Below the pieces are notes generated by a model. It worked only from the letters and a program-made list of their open reading frames with translations. It was not told where the DNA came from and searched no databases. Of a stretch of 64,000 nt of DNA, positions 46,673 through 56,171 are shown piece after piece. Location: contig JAAUZH010000013.1 in the NCBI GenBank assembly GCA_014804675.1, positions 190,733 to 254,732 on the forward strand, given 5' to 3'. Position numbers and translations under genes: made by a program. Position 1 is the first letter of the stretch, and every line of letters starts with the position of its first letter. The DNA is from Lachnospiraceae bacterium. Lineage in GTDB: Bacteria; Bacillota; Clostridia; Lachnospirales; Lachnospiraceae.

Positions 46673-47692
46673 TTACTCCTCCCCCGTCACCTTCTCCTTA
46701 TATGCCTCTAAATCCTCTTCCCACCGCCTCTTGGTCTTTTCTTCCTTTTCCGGTATCTCTTCCATCTGCTCTGCAACTACCGTTCCTAAATGAGAACTTA
46801 ATCTTTCAGCGCCCGCATAATTCAAATGGGCACCGTCTAAAAAGCAGGTATCTTCCCATATGTCAAGCTCATGCATGGATGTATTATAATCATAAAAGAA
46901 AATGTTATTTTGTTCTGCCAGTTCTGCCGTAAGAGTATGCTCTGATATTCCCCATTCAATATTCGGTGTCTTAATCAATAGCAGGGCAATTCCATTCTTT
47001 ATGCAAAGCTCCTGAAGCCTCTGGAAATAATATTCATTTTCCTCTCCAATTGTTATGCCCGGATGTATTACATGCTCCATATCAAAGCCGGGAAGCCCTT
47101 CTGCTGCCTCTTTGGAATAGGCATAGCCCTTAAGGAAATAATGCTTATCAGAAAGAGGATAAAGGAAATCCCGCTCATCCAGGGAACTCCATCTTGCATG
47201 ATATCTGGAAAAGGGAAACCCATAGGAAAAAATTTCCTCCTTTGTTTCTACCGCTGTCTCTACAGACTGTATCTTTTCATCGGAAAATTTCATATAATCA
47301 TATGCCTTCCGGCTTTGCTCTTCTTCTCCCTTTCCTTCATAAAACAAGCCCAATGCATCCAGCACTACCACCTTTGGCTTCTGTGTCTTCAATGCTTCCT
47401 GTAAATAATAAAAGGAAGTAAACAGCCTTTGCTCGCCGCTTCCAAGCACATAGCCTGTAATCCCCTGCTCTTCGTAAATGATCAATGGATTAATATCATA
47501 AAAGCTGTTACTGCTTCCCAAATAAAGAACATCTATCGTATTATTATCTTCTGCATAAAACCCGTCTACAATGCGTGTTGCAGGCTCCCACAATCCATCG
47601 GTATCCCATTTTGGTATGAAAGTCTCGTTCAATACTTTTATCAAAACTCCAAACAGCGCTAAAAAAACTACTATTTTTCCTGCTTTTTTCAC
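46673..47692 (-). CDS. Membrane-anchored SGNH/GDSL-like protein
   Basis: About 339 aa. N-terminal membrane anchor (KKAGKIVVFLALFGVLIKVL), then an extracytoplasmic alpha/beta domain with the block I-like VLYLGSSNSFYDINPLII (Ser in GSSNS) and, near the end, FLDGAHLNYAGAERLSSHLG (Asp and His of the SGNH block V). Resembles DHHW/AlgX-like acyltransfer or hydrolase proteins that modify cell-wall polymers, but the substrate is unknown. Start: a longer frame to 47827 exists; GTG 47692 has AGAGGGG 6 bases upstream and gives the anchor at the very N-terminus, so it is preferred. Confidence 0.78.
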   Translation of the reverse strand: MKKAGKIVVFLALFGVLIKVLNETFIPKWDTDGLWEPATRIVDGFYAEDNNTIDVLYLGSSNSFYDINPLIIYEEQGITGYVLGSGEQRLFTSFYYLQEALKTQKPKVVVLDALGLFYEGKGEEEQSRKAYDYMKFSDEKIQSVETAVETKEEIFSYGFPFSRYHARWSSLDERDFLYPLSDKHYFLKGYAYSKEAAEGLPGFDMEHVIHPGITIGEENEYYFQRLQELCIKNGIALLLIKTPNIEWGISEHTLTAELAEQNNIFFYDYNTSMHELDIWEDTCFLDGAHLNYAGAERLSSHLGTVVAEQMEEIPEKEEKTKRRWEEDLEAYKEKVTGEE

Positions 47693-47746
47693 CAGGCACC
47701 CCTCTGTCTCTCTTTTCCTTATTGTTTCGTTTTCCAATCCTTTTAT

Positions 47747-47780
47747 ACAAACAAAAGTCTCAAGGCACCTGCCTTGAGAC
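47747..47780 (-). terminator. Terminator of the clpC-radA operon
   Basis: Minus strand stem GTCTCAAGGC/GCCTTGAGAC (10 bp perfect, loop AGGT, 47780-47757) followed by TTTTGTTTG. It lies 170 bases after the radA stop and just before the SGNH gene start. Confidence 0.75.
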
Positions 47781-47812
47781 TCCTGTTTGTGTAAAAGGGG
47801 AATTCTTCCGGA

Positions 47813-47847
47813 ATTGCTAATTAGCAATGTCTAGCTCTGCTAGACAT
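47813..47847. repeat. Two adjoining perfect palindromes downstream of radA
   Basis: ATTGCTAATTAGCAAT (47813-47828) is a perfect 16-base palindrome. It overlaps ATGTCTAGC-TCT-GCTAGACAT (47827-47847), a perfect 9-bp stem. Together with the terminator at 47747-47780 they form three stacked hairpins in a 257-base gap. They could be operator sites or mRNA 3'-end elements; no function is assigned. Confidence 0.55.
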
Positions 47848-47950
47848 ATTTGTATTATATTGCCTTTTCTTGTCCTTTTCTACAATTATATTGCTAACCA
47901 ATAACACTATATTGCTTTATTCTATTGTTTTTCTCATAACCTTACAGGAT

Positions 47951-49327
47951 TCAGACCAAATCAGCCACATCCTGCACATTTTCCACACCAATTATCTCAA
48001 TTCCCGTGATTTCCTTCAAGGCTGCCCAATTGTTTTTTGGCAGCACACAAGTGGTAAATCCCAGCTTTTTTGCTTCCAGCACTCTTTTTTCTGCCATGGA
48101 CACCGCCCGAACCTCTCCGCTCAGTCCGATTTCTCCAAACACTACCATTCCCTCCTTTACCGGCCGGTTCTTAAAGCTGGAAATAATGGCCATGACCACT
48201 CCCAAATCAATGGCAGGCTCCGAAACTTTCATTCCTCCTGCCACATTCACATAAGCATCACTATGAGAAATATGCAGGCACATTCTTTTTTCTATGACCG
48301 CCATCAAAAGATGTACCCGGTTATAGTCCATGCCGTCTGCCTGCCTTCTGGGAAGATTAAAGCTGGAATCACATACCAATGCCTGAATTTCAATCAGAAT
48401 CGGCCTTGTCCCCTCCATGGAACAGACCACTACAGAGCCGCTTGCCTGCTTTGGCCTGCCCTCCAGCAGAAAAGCAGATGGATTCTTCACTTCCCGAAGC
48501 CCCTCTCTTCCCATTTCAAACACACCGATTTCGTTGGTAGAGCCAAAGCGGTTTTTCACACTGCGAAGTATCCGGTAAAGAGCATCCTTATCTCCTTCAA
48601 AGTAAAGCACCGTATCCACCATATGCTCTAACACTCTCGGGCCTGCTACAGTTCCTTCCTTTGTGACATGTCCTACGATAAAGATAGAAATCCCATAAGT
48701 CTTTGCCAGCTGCATGAAAACTCCGGTGGCTTCCCGCACCTGGGACACGCTTCCGGGAGCCGCAGATATTTCCTCTGAATACATGGTCTGAATGGAGTCG
48801 ATAACTGCCATCTGAGGCTTTTTCTCCATCAACACTTCTCTTATGCCCTCTAAATTCGTTTCACATAAGAGCTGCAGGTTATCCGAAAAACTTCCAATCC
48901 GCATTGCCCTTAACTTAATCTGCTTTAATGATTCTTCTCCTGATATGTATAATATATTCTGTCCTTTGTTTGAAAGCTGTCTGCACACTTGAAGCAGCAG
49001 AGTGGATTTTCCGATTCCCGGATCTCCCCCTACTAAAGTCAAAGAACCGGGTACTATGCCTCCGCCCAGTACCTGGTCCAATTCTTCCATATCTGTCTTC
49101 ATTTTATCCTCTTGCGTAAGAGAAACCTGTGAGAAACTGACGGGAATCAGCCTTTGCTCCTTGCTTTTTACCGATTTCGCACCGCCCATTCCCTTTGCCG
49201 CCACAGTCACTTCCTCTTCCACAAAGGTATTCCATTCCCGGCAGGACGGACATTGTCCCATCCACTTGGCGGACTCATGCCCACAGCTTTGACAAAAGTA
49301 CATCATCGTTCTTTTGCCCTTTGCCAT
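47951..49327 (-). CDS. radA: DNA repair protein RadA (Sms)
   Basis: 458 aa. N-terminal zinc finger CQSCGHESAKWMGQCPSC (about 12-29), RecA-like core with Walker A GGDPGIGKST, the RadA signature KNRFGSTNEIGVFEM, and a C-terminal Lon-like domain (GEIGLSGEVRAVSMAEKRVLEAKKLGF). Works in branch migration of recombination intermediates and, in competent Gram-positives, supports transformation. Starts 1 base after the upstream hypothetical gene, so they are cotranscribed with clpC. Confidence 0.96.
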   Translation of the reverse strand: MAKGKRTMMYFCQSCGHESAKWMGQCPSCREWNTFVEEEVTVAAKGMGGAKSVKSKEQRLIPVSFSQVSLTQEDKMKTDMEELDQVLGGGIVPGSLTLVGGDPGIGKSTLLLQVCRQLSNKGQNILYISGEESLKQIKLRAMRIGSFSDNLQLLCETNLEGIREVLMEKKPQMAVIDSIQTMYSEEISAAPGSVSQVREATGVFMQLAKTYGISIFIVGHVTKEGTVAGPRVLEHMVDTVLYFEGDKDALYRILRSVKNRFGSTNEIGVFEMGREGLREVKNPSAFLLEGRPKQASGSVVVCSMEGTRPILIEIQALVCDSSFNLPRRQADGMDYNRVHLLMAVIEKRMCLHISHSDAYVNVAGGMKVSEPAIDLGVVMAIISSFKNRPVKEGMVVFGEIGLSGEVRAVSMAEKRVLEAKKLGFTTCVLPKNNWAALKEITGIEIIGVENVQDVADLV

Positions 49328-49328
49328 C

Positions 49329-49742
49329 TTATGCTTCCACCACCTTTACCGAAACCTGCCCCATGCCTGCAAGCTCTACGCTTAAATTCAGCTTTCCGCC
49401 CAGATTCGTAGTCATTTTCCCTGAGCTTTCACCGGAGACGAACACTTCATATTCTGTCTCATCCTTTAACCCCACTGTAATCTGGGCATCTTCCTTTCCT
49501 TCTACCTGAAATGAAACTCCCTGTTCCGTTTCTTTCAAATGAAATACGCTGGTGCCCGGAACCGATTCATATAAAAACATTCCGTTTTTCTCCAGCTTTG
49601 TCATAGTCTGATAAGTTTTTACCTTATACAAATCTCCTTCAAAAGAAAAGTCCTCCAGCTTTTCCTTCTGTGCCAACTGATGATTCCCAAAGCTAATAGT
49701 ATTATCCGCTTCCGCCCGTAGTAATTCTGCTACAACTGCCAT
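49329..49742 (-). CDS. Conserved-looking hypothetical protein between clpC and radA
   Basis: 137 aa, no signal peptide or transmembrane segment. N-terminus MAVVAELLRAEADNTISFGNHQLAQKEKLEDFSFEGDLYKVKTYQTMTKLEKNG; the second half is beta-strand rich with Gly and Val (KMTTNLGGKLNLSVELAGMGQVSVKVVEA). I do not recognise the family. Placement one base before radA and 106 bases after clpC suggests a role tied to the stress/repair operon. In Bacillus the position between clpC and radA is empty. Confidence 0.65.
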   Translation of the reverse strand: MAVVAELLRAEADNTISFGNHQLAQKEKLEDFSFEGDLYKVKTYQTMTKLEKNGMFLYESVPGTSVFHLKETEQGVSFQVEGKEDAQITVGLKDETEYEVFVSGESSGKMTTNLGGKLNLSVELAGMGQVSVKVVEA

Positions 49743-49848
49743 TTCCTATGTCCTCCTAAATACGGCATATCTGCCATAATCTCTCCGTGTGCTCTCATTA
49801 TAATATACTTTTTTCCATAAATCCAGTAAAAGAATGAAAAAATAAAAT

Positions 49849-52287
49849 CTAAGAATTCTTTTTCACCTTAAAAACAAATTCCTTATGATGCACCGCCACA
49901 TGCACTTCCTCGCCAGCCTTTACCTTTCCTGTCAGAATTTCCTCTGCCAGCTTATCTTCAATTTCTGTCTGAATTGCCCGTTTTAACGGCCTTGCGCCCA
50001 TTTTCAAATCCATATATTTTTCAATAAGCGCCTCTTTTGCCTGTTTCGTAATTACCAGTTTTATATCCATCTGCTCCCTGCAGCGGTCAGACAGCACTTT
50101 TGCAAGCAATCCAATAATTTCCTCCATATCTTCTTTGGTAAGCTGATGGAATACGATCATTTCATCAATGCGGTTGATAAATTCCGGTTTGAATAACCTT
50201 TTCACCTCATCCATCACACCATTTTTCATCTTTTCGTAGTCCTGCTCTTTTGTGGTAGTCATGTTAAATCCAAGATTTTTCGGATCTACGATTTTTTGTG
50301 CGCCAGCATTGGAGGTCATAATCAAAATCGTATTTTTAAAGCTGACTTTTCTTCCCTTGGAATCCGTAATATGCCCATCGTCCAATACCTGAAGCAAGAT
50401 ATTAAATACATCCGGATGAGCTTTTTCAATTTCATCAAACAGCACTACTGAATAAGGATTCCTGCGTATCTTTTCACTAAGCTGTCCTCCATCGTCATGT
50501 CCCACATATCCCGGAGGAGAGCCTATCATTTTGGACACCGAATGAGATTCCATATACTCGGACATATCCACTCTGATCAGTGAGGATTCATTGCCGAACA
50601 TGGCTTCTGCCAGGGCTTTGCTAAGCTCTGTCTTACCAACGCCTGTAGGGCCTAAAAACAGAAAGGAACCGATTGGCCTGTTTGGGTCCTTTAAGCCAAC
50701 TCTTCCTCTTCGCATAGCCCGTGATACGGCATGTACTGCCTCCTTCTGCCCCACCACTCTCTTATGAAGAATGGACTCCAGCTTCAAAAGCTTTTCGCTT
50801 TCCTTTTCCGCCAGCTTGGATACGGGAATTTTGGTCCACATGGAAACCACATCTGCAATCTCATTCTCTGTTACCTGAAGGCTTCTGTCCTCCAGCTTTT
50901 TGTGATGGTTCTTTTTCGCACGCAGATACTTTTTAGAAAGTTCCTCCTGCTTTATTTTTATTTCATGAGCCTGACCATATGCAGCAAACTTAAAAGCACG
51001 CTCAATCTGCAAATCCATATGTTTGATTTCTTTTTCCATTTCCTTAAGCTTCTTTGGCATATTCATGCCGTTAAGCTTCAAGGCTGAAGCGGCTTCATCA
51101 ATTAAATCAATGGCCTTATCCGGCAGATTCCTGTCGTTGATATAACGCTTTGACAGCTTTACTGCCGCTTCCACTGCCTCATCTGTAATCGTTACCTGAT
51201 GGTGTTCTTCATATTTATGCTTAATGCCCTGTAAAATCAACACAGCTTCCCCTTCCGTAGGCTCCCCCACGTTTACGGGCTGGAATCTCCGTTCCAGCGC
51301 TGCATCCCGTTCTACATATTTACGATACTCTTCTATGGTAGTGGCGCCAATCAGCTGTATCTCCCCTCTGGAAAGGGAAGGCTTTAATATGTTGGAGGCA
51401 TCGATAGCGCCTTCTGCCCCGCCCGCTCCAATCAGAGTATGAATCTCATCTAAGAACAACAGGATGTTTCCATCAGCAATGACTTCCTTTACTACCTTTT
51501 TAATCCGTTCTTCAAATTCGCCCCGGTACTTGCTCCCTGCAACCATACCGGATAAATCCAGTGTAACCACTCTCTTTTTTTGTATCGTATCCGGCACTTC
51601 CCCGGCTACGATTCTTGCCGCCAACCCTTCCGCTATGGCAGTCTTTCCTACCCCCGGCTCCCCAATGAGACAGGGATTGTTTTTGGTCCTGCGGCTGATA
51701 ATCTGAATCACTCTGGCAATCTCTTCTTCCCTTCCGATTACAGGGTCTAATTTTCCTTCTCTTGCTAATGCTGTCAAATCCCGGCTGTACTGGTCTAAGG
51801 TTTTTGTAGTTCCTTTTTTCTTGCCTCTTCCCAAATCTTCCTTTGTAATGGCAGGGTCCTGCCCCATAGCCGTCAGAAGCTCTCCATAAAGCTTCTGCAG
51901 ATTCAATCCTGCCGTATGGAGAATTCGTGCGGCCGTATTGTCCCCATCCTTTATGATTGCCATTAAAATATGTTCTGTTCCTACTTCCTTCAGTCCGAAT
52001 CTTTCTGCCTGCTTTTCACTTTCCTCTAAAATATTCGTTGCTTTTGGGGAAAATCCATCCCGCTCCAAAATAGAAACATTACCTTTCGGGGCAATATATT
52101 CTTTTATCAAATCCAAAAGCTTTTCTTCCTCAAGGCCTTTTTCACAAAGCAGCCTGGAAGCCGCCCCCGTTTCTTCTTTTAATAATCCAAGTAAGAGATG
52201 CTCCGTTCCCACATAATTCTGATGAAGCTTCCTTGCCGCCTTTTCCGCCTTTAAAATAGCAGCCCTTGCCTTCTTTGTAAAATCCAC
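49849..52287 (-). CDS. clpC: ATP-dependent Clp protease ATP-binding subunit ClpC
   Basis: 812 aa AAA+ unfoldase of the ClpCP protease. N-domain with two Clp-N repeats ([16 protein letters not shown] and [16 protein letters not shown]), D1 Walker [10 protein letters not shown], a ClpC-type middle domain (about 400-475, coiled coil), D2 Walker [10 protein letters not shown], sensor-2 GARPLKRAI. The start lies 2 bases after the gntR stop, so translation is coupled. Unlike Bacillus there is no ctsR-mcsA-mcsB upstream. Confidence 0.95.
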   Translation of the reverse strand: MDFTKKARAAILKAEKAARKLHQNYVGTEHLLLGLLKEETGAASRLLCEKGLEEEKLLDLIKEYIAPKGNVSILERDGFSPKATNILEESEKQAERFGLKEVGTEHILMAIIKDGDNTAARILHTAGLNLQKLYGELLTAMGQDPAITKEDLGRGKKKGTTKTLDQYSRDLTALAREGKLDPVIGREEEIARVIQIISRRTKNNPCLIGEPGVGKTAIAEGLAARIVAGEVPDTIQKKRVVTLDLSGMVAGSKYRGEFEERIKKVVKEVIADGNILLFLDEIHTLIGAGGAEGAIDASNILKPSLSRGEIQLIGATTIEEYRKYVERDAALERRFQPVNVGEPTEGEAVLILQGIKHKYEEHHQVTITDEAVEAAVKLSKRYINDRNLPDKAIDLIDEAASALKLNGMNMPKKLKEMEKEIKHMDLQIERAFKFAAYGQAHEIKIKQEELSKKYLRAKKNHHKKLEDRSLQVTENEIADVVSMWTKIPVSKLAEKESEKLLKLESILHKRVVGQKEAVHAVSRAMRRGRVGLKDPNRPIGSFLFLGPTGVGKTELSKALAEAMFGNESSLIRVDMSEYMESHSVSKMIGSPPGYVGHDDGGQLSEKIRRNPYSVVLFDEIEKAHPDVFNILLQVLDDGHITDSKGRKVSFKNTILIMTSNAGAQKIVDPKNLGFNMTTTKEQDYEKMKNGVMDEVKRLFKPEFINRIDEMIVFHQLTKEDMEEIIGLLAKVLSDRCREQMDIKLVITKQAKEALIEKYMDLKMGARPLKRAIQTEIEDKLAEEILTGKVKAGEEVHVAVHHKEFVFKVKKNS

Positions 52288-52289
52288 TA

Positions 52290-52664
52290 TTACAGTCCTC
52301 CATAGTCTCTATAAATTTCGTCAATCATTTCATAAATCTCTTCTTTTGATATACTTTTGCAGCTAGCTTTTGCAAGGAGCACTTTTAACTCATTCCGAAT
52401 TTCCTCCATTGCCCGGATTTTATCCATATCCAACGCAATGACCGCTCCCCTTCTTCTGTCCACCTGTACAAAACCCTCCTGGCGCAAAAGACTGTATGCT
52501 TTATTTACCGTATGCATATTGATGCCTACCACCTCTGCCAGCTGTCTGACACTTGGAAGAGTATCCCCTTCTTTTAAAGCAGATGTGGCAATGCCGATTA
52601 CGATTTGATTCCTAAGCTGTACATAAAACGCTTCATCACTGTTAAAGTCTATTTCGATTACCAT
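52290..52664 (-). CDS. YtrA-type GntR-family transcriptional regulator
   Basis: About 124 aa. An N-terminal winged helix-turn-helix (VQLRNQIVIGIATSALKEGDTLPSVRQLAEVVGINMHTVNKAYSLLRQEGFVQVDRRRGAVI) is followed by a short helical C-terminal dimerisation region of about 50 residues; length and layout match the YtrA subgroup. ATG 52664 has AGGAG 7 bases upstream and is preferred to the upstream ATG at 52685. It directly precedes clpC. The 8-bp inverted repeat in its own promoter (52675-52697) is a likely operator, so autoregulation of gntR-clpC-hypothetical-radA is probable. Confidence 0.88.
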   Translation of the reverse strand: MVIEIDFNSDEAFYVQLRNQIVIGIATSALKEGDTLPSVRQLAEVVGINMHTVNKAYSLLRQEGFVQVDRRRGAVIALDMDKIRAMEEIRNELKVLLAKASCKSISKEEIYEMIDEIYRDYGGL

Positions 52665-52674
52665 TTCATCACTC

Positions 52675-52714
52675 CTGTTATACAAATTCTATAACAGAAG
52701 AAGAACACTGTCAA
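52675..52714 (-). promoter_or_regulatory. Promoter and probable GntR operator of gntR-clpC operon
   Basis: Minus strand TTGACA (52714-52709), 17-base spacer, TAGAAT (52691-52686). Overlapping the -10 and start is CTGTTATA-N7-TATAACAG (52675-52697), a perfect 8-bp inverted repeat. A repressor bound there would block transcription. Confidence 0.7.
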
Positions 52715-52726
52715 GAATTGCTTCCC

Positions 52727-54235
52727 CTATCTGTTGATATCAATGAATTCAAATTCAAAATCATCATCCAAATCCGGGGAAAGCGTCTGTTCCGCTTCTT
52801 TTTCTTTTTTTACTTTTTGTTTTATTTTCTCTTCTTGCTCTTTATCTGCAACCTTCTTTTTTTCTTTTTCCTTTTTTTCTGGTTTTCTTTCTGGTTTTCT
52901 TTCCTCGGATGCTCTTTGAACAGCTTTAGGAGGAGCCTTTTCCTGATTATCCGGTTCTTCCTCATCCTCGTCACATCCATCTTTTAATTCCCTTATCTTC
53001 AGGAATTGATTCAGCAGCACTACGAAAGCCAAAAACAGTAAAAATACAAGTACACAGATTATCACCATCCTCTGCTGGGACTTCTTCTTATACACCACAT
53101 AGCTTTCTTCGTCAAAATAATTTTGATCCGTGCTTGCCGTTAAATCCAGATATCTCTGGCATGTATGTTCTATCGTGTCATACAGATACCAGCCCTTATT
53201 TCCGTTGCTGCTGATACCGAAAAACAGAAAGTAATCTGTAATTTCAGGCAGTGTATAAGCGGATTCCTCTTCCTGGATTTCCATATCCATATATTCCTGC
53301 TCTTCCTCAAAAGCAGACTCCGAAACAAGATAACCGGCAACGGTCTTTCCAGAAAGCTCTACGGAAGCCTCCACGAAATAGTTGGGAATGGGAATTCCGG
53401 TAGGATACTGCACCGGAAATACCACAAGTCCGTTACTGCTTTTGATTGGCACGAATCCAAAAAACTCGTTGCTCCCGGAATAGTACACGTAAAAATCTCC
53501 ATTGCTTCCATCTGCCTCTGATGCATATAAAAGCATAAGCTCTCCTTCATCGAAATATGCTGCATCTATATAATTCCCTTTATAAATATACTCTACTTTT
53601 GTACATCCGTCCGGGAGCATCTCCTCCGGAAAGCTGCCATGCACCACAAAATTTTCCTGTCCTGTTGCAATATAGCCTTCTGCCGTTACAGGCTCTGGCG
53701 TTTCTACCTGATCTGCTTCCACTTCTCCCTGATTTCTGGTAATCCGGACCCGGTAGGATTTGGTTGTGCCGTCTTCTGCCTTTACTGTTAGAACAGCCAG
53801 ATTCTCTCCCACCTTCAGGTTAGAAAATCCGGACATAGCAATAATCTTTGCTTTTTTGTCCGCTGCTTCTACATCCAGTCCCACGGAAGCCATATTGTTA
53901 TCTTCTAACAGAAACGAATACTCCGTTACTTCTGGCGAAAAAGAAGGGGTAAGGCTCCCCGGATAAGGGTGCAAAAGCTTCAAGTCCGCATCAGATGACA
54001 GATTTAAATCGTTTTCTCCTTCCTGTCCGTTTTCATCTTCCTCCTTTAGCGGCGCTTCCAGACCATCCTGTTCTTCTGCCCCGTTTGCCGGCGCATCAAA
54101 GCCCTTCTGTTCTTCTGCCTCTGCCTCTCCTGCCGTAAAAGAAACTGCCCTGGCATTTATGGGAAGGCATACTGTCAGGCTGAGAGCAGCTGCCGCAAAA
54201 AGTATTTTAAGGTTTCGATTTGAAAATTGACGCAT
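52727..54235 (-). CDS. Surface protein with cadherin-like beta-sandwich domain and charged cytoplasmic tail
   Basis: 502 aa. Signal peptide (LKILFAAAALSLTVCLPINARA), acidic linker (about 38-80), then a cadherin-like beta-sandwich domain (LHPYPGSLTPSFSPEVTEYSFLLE ... KAEDGTTKSYRVRITRNQGE, about 86-170). Next are a unique extracellular domain (about 185-380), one transmembrane helix (MVIICVLVFLLFLAFVVLL, about 391-409), and a cytoplasmic tail dominated by Lys and Glu (KKEKEKKKVADKEQEEK) ending DDDFEFEFIDINR. Possibly a sensor or wall-binding protein. Function unknown. Confidence 0.75.
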   Translation of the reverse strand: MRQFSNRNLKILFAAAALSLTVCLPINARAVSFTAGEAEAEEQKGFDAPANGAEEQDGLEAPLKEEDENGQEGENDLNLSSDADLKLLHPYPGSLTPSFSPEVTEYSFLLEDNNMASVGLDVEAADKKAKIIAMSGFSNLKVGENLAVLTVKAEDGTTKSYRVRITRNQGEVEADQVETPEPVTAEGYIATGQENFVVHGSFPEEMLPDGCTKVEYIYKGNYIDAAYFDEGELMLLYASEADGSNGDFYVYYSGSNEFFGFVPIKSSNGLVVFPVQYPTGIPIPNYFVEASVELSGKTVAGYLVSESAFEEEQEYMDMEIQEEESAYTLPEITDYFLFFGISSNGNKGWYLYDTIEHTCQRYLDLTASTDQNYFDEESYVVYKKKSQQRMVIICVLVFLLFLAFVVLLNQFLKIRELKDGCDEDEEEPDNQEKAPPKAVQRASEERKPERKPEKKEKEKKKVADKEQEEKIKQKVKKEKEAEQTLSPDLDDDFEFEFIDINR

Positions 54236-54370
54236 ATTCGTTCCTTTCTATGTTCATTTGTTGAAATTTTAACAGACTACTGCATTTAGTATTGGTTACT
54301 TTTCCCTTTTTTACTCACTTATCATACTATCAGCCTTTTTTTTCGTCAACCCATATATAGTATCATTAAG

Positions 54371-54422
54371 AAAAGTTTCATTCTTTTTTTACAATATGTT
54401 GTAAAAAAAGAATGAAACTTTT
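54371..54422. terminator. Perfect 24-bp inverted repeat, probable bidirectional terminator
   Basis: The arms at 54371-54394 and 54399-54422 are perfect reverse complements with loop TATG. Both contain AAGTTTCATTC followed by a T/A run. On the minus strand it follows the zinc-ribbon/HTH gene stop by 16 bases and is A/T-rich, so termination of the purine operon is plausible. The perfection and length are unusual for a terminator. The rest of the gap 54236-54370 shows no other signal. Confidence 0.6.
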
Positions 54423-54438
54423 TCACTTACAGATTATC

Positions 54439-54900
54439 CTAATGCCTTTCAAAGCGCTTTGCACCTTTGTTGTCCTTTGCTTCCGATCCCATCCCGATTC
54501 CTTCCATTTTTATGTTACGGACAGAACGATTTCTTTCTTCCAATTCTCTATTATATTCCAGCTCACATTTACTGCAGAATCTGCCAGTCTGTATTTTCTG
54601 ATGACAACGCTCACAATACAAGGATATCCGGGAATCCTGAGTCACGTCAAAGCGTTCCTCCTTTACCATTTGCTGAATGGACTTCCTGCTTACTCCCGTC
54701 GCCTGCTCGATCTGTGATACATTGGCTCCGCTGTGCTCTTCCAAATATCTTCTCACTTTTCCATAATCGTCATATTCGATGGCACTGCACATCTCACAGT
54801 GATATTCTCCAACTCCCTTAAAAATCAAGTTGCCACCGCAACTACTGCATGTGAAAGGTCTGTTATAATAACTTTTAAATAATAATTCTCTCAATGTCAC
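54439..54900 (-). CDS. Zinc-ribbon/HTH protein (YvyF-like) in the pur operon
   Basis: 153 aa. A zinc ribbon with CSSC (about 18-21) and CEMC (35-38) is followed by an HTH-like segment (ANVSQIEQATGVSRKSIQQMVKEERFD), then a second pair CERC (95-98) and CSKC (107-110), then a polar tail. Resembles the flagellar-operon protein YvyF type from memory. The start GTG (54898-54900) overlaps the purD stop by 4 bases, so it is translationally coupled to the purine genes even though its content suggests regulation rather than catalysis. Confidence 0.65.
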   Translation of the reverse strand: MTLRELLFKSYYNRPFTCSSCGGNLIFKGVGEYHCEMCSAIEYDDYGKVRRYLEEHSGANVSQIEQATGVSRKSIQQMVKEERFDVTQDSRISLYCERCHQKIQTGRFCSKCELEYNRELEERNRSVRNIKMEGIGMGSEAKDNKGAKRFERH

Positions 54901-56171
54901 TTCGCCTCGTCAATCGCTTTTCCAATATCATTTCGCATATACTTATTTTCAAAAGAAATCCATTCCGCAGCTTTATATGCATTGTCTCTTGCTTCTTTCA
55001 GGTCTGCTCCCTTTGCCGTTACGCCAAGGACACGGCCTCCGTTTGTAACAATACCGGTCTCTGTCTGCTTCGTTCCCGCATGGAATACATAATAGCCTTC
55101 TTTATCCGCAAATGCATCCAGACCTTCAATCAAAAATCCCTTTTCATAGGAAACTGGATACCCATCTGAAGCTAACACCACACAAACAGCCGCATTGTCT
55201 TCAAACTGTAAATCCACCTGATCCAGCGTACCGTCAATACAGGCATTCACTACTTCAATCAAGTTATTTTTCATCCTTGGAAGCACTACCTGAGCCTCCG
55301 GGTCTCCAAATCTGGCATTATATTCCAATACCTTTGGTCCTTTATCGGTCAGCATCAGTCCAAAGAAAATAATTCCCTTAAACTCCCTGCCTTCTGCTGC
55401 CATGGCATCCACCGTTGCCTGATAAATATGTTCCTTACAGAAATCATCCACTTCCTTTGTATAGAAAGGACTTGGGGAAAAGGTTCCCATGCCTCCGGTA
55501 TTCAGTCCCTGGTCTCCATCCTTTGCACGTTTATGGTCCTGGGCGGAGGTCATAGTCTTAATGGTCTTTCCGTCTACAAAGGAAAGAACGGAAACCTCTC
55601 TTCCCACCATGAATTCTTCAATTACCATACGATTACCGGCGCTGCCGAACTGCTTATCAAGCATAATGGATTTTACTCCATCCTTTGCTTCCTCAAGGGT
55701 GTTGCAAATCAGCACTCCTTTTCCAAGGGCAAGACCATCTGCTTTTAATACAATGGGAAATTGAGCTTTTTCCAAATATGCCAGCGCTTCTTCGTAATTA
55801 TCAAAGTTTTCATAGGCTGCCGTAGGGATATGATACTTTTTCATCAAATCCTTTGAAAATGCCTTGCTTCCCTCCAGAATCGCTGCATTTTTCCTTGGTC
55901 CGAATGCCCGGAGCCCTGCTGCCTCCAATTGGTCGATCAGCCCTCCCACTAAGGGATCATCCATGCCTACAATGGTCAGATCCACTGCGTTTTCTTTGGC
56001 AAAAGCAACAAGCTTATCAAATTCCATGGCACCTATAGGAACACATTCTGCAATCTGTCCGATTCCCGCATTGCCCGGCGCACAGTAAATTCGCTCCACC
56101 TCTTTGCTTTTCGCCACACTTGCCGCAATGGCGTGTTCTCTTCCTCCACTGCCTACAATTAAAACTTTCAT
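54897..56171 (-). CDS. purD: Phosphoribosylamine-glycine ligase
   Basis: 424 aa ATP-grasp enzyme of purine synthesis, converting phosphoribosylamine and glycine to GAR. Typical blocks: [22 protein letters not shown] at the N-terminus, GRVLGVTAKGADLKEARDNAY near the end, ATP-grasp VLKADGLALGKGVLIC, MIFFGLMLTDKGPKVLEYNARFGDPEAQVVLPR. It overlaps purN by 4 bases upstream and the zinc-ribbon gene by 4 bases downstream. Confidence 0.97.
   Translation of the reverse strand: MKVLIVGSGGREHAIAASVAKSKEVERIYCAPGNAGIGQIAECVPIGAMEFDKLVAFAKENAVDLTIVGMDDPLVGGLIDQLEAAGLRAFGPRKNAAILEGSKAFSKDLMKKYHIPTAAYENFDNYEEALAYLEKAQFPIVLKADGLALGKGVLICNTLEEAKDGVKSIMLDKQFGSAGNRMVIEEFMVGREVSVLSFVDGKTIKTMTSAQDHKRAKDGDQGLNTGGMGTFSPSPFYTKEVDDFCKEHIYQATVDAMAAEGREFKGIIFFGLMLTDKGPKVLEYNARFGDPEAQVVLPRMKNNLIEVVNACIDGTLDQVDLQFEDNAAVCVVLASDGYPVSYEKGFLIEGLDAFADKEGYYVFHAGTKQTETGIVTNGGRVLGVTAKGADLKEARDNAYKAAEWISFENKYMRNDIGKAIDEAK

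Noticed and set aside
48006..48254. Plus-strand frame antisense to radA
   Set aside because: Complement of a highly conserved gene; no RBS.
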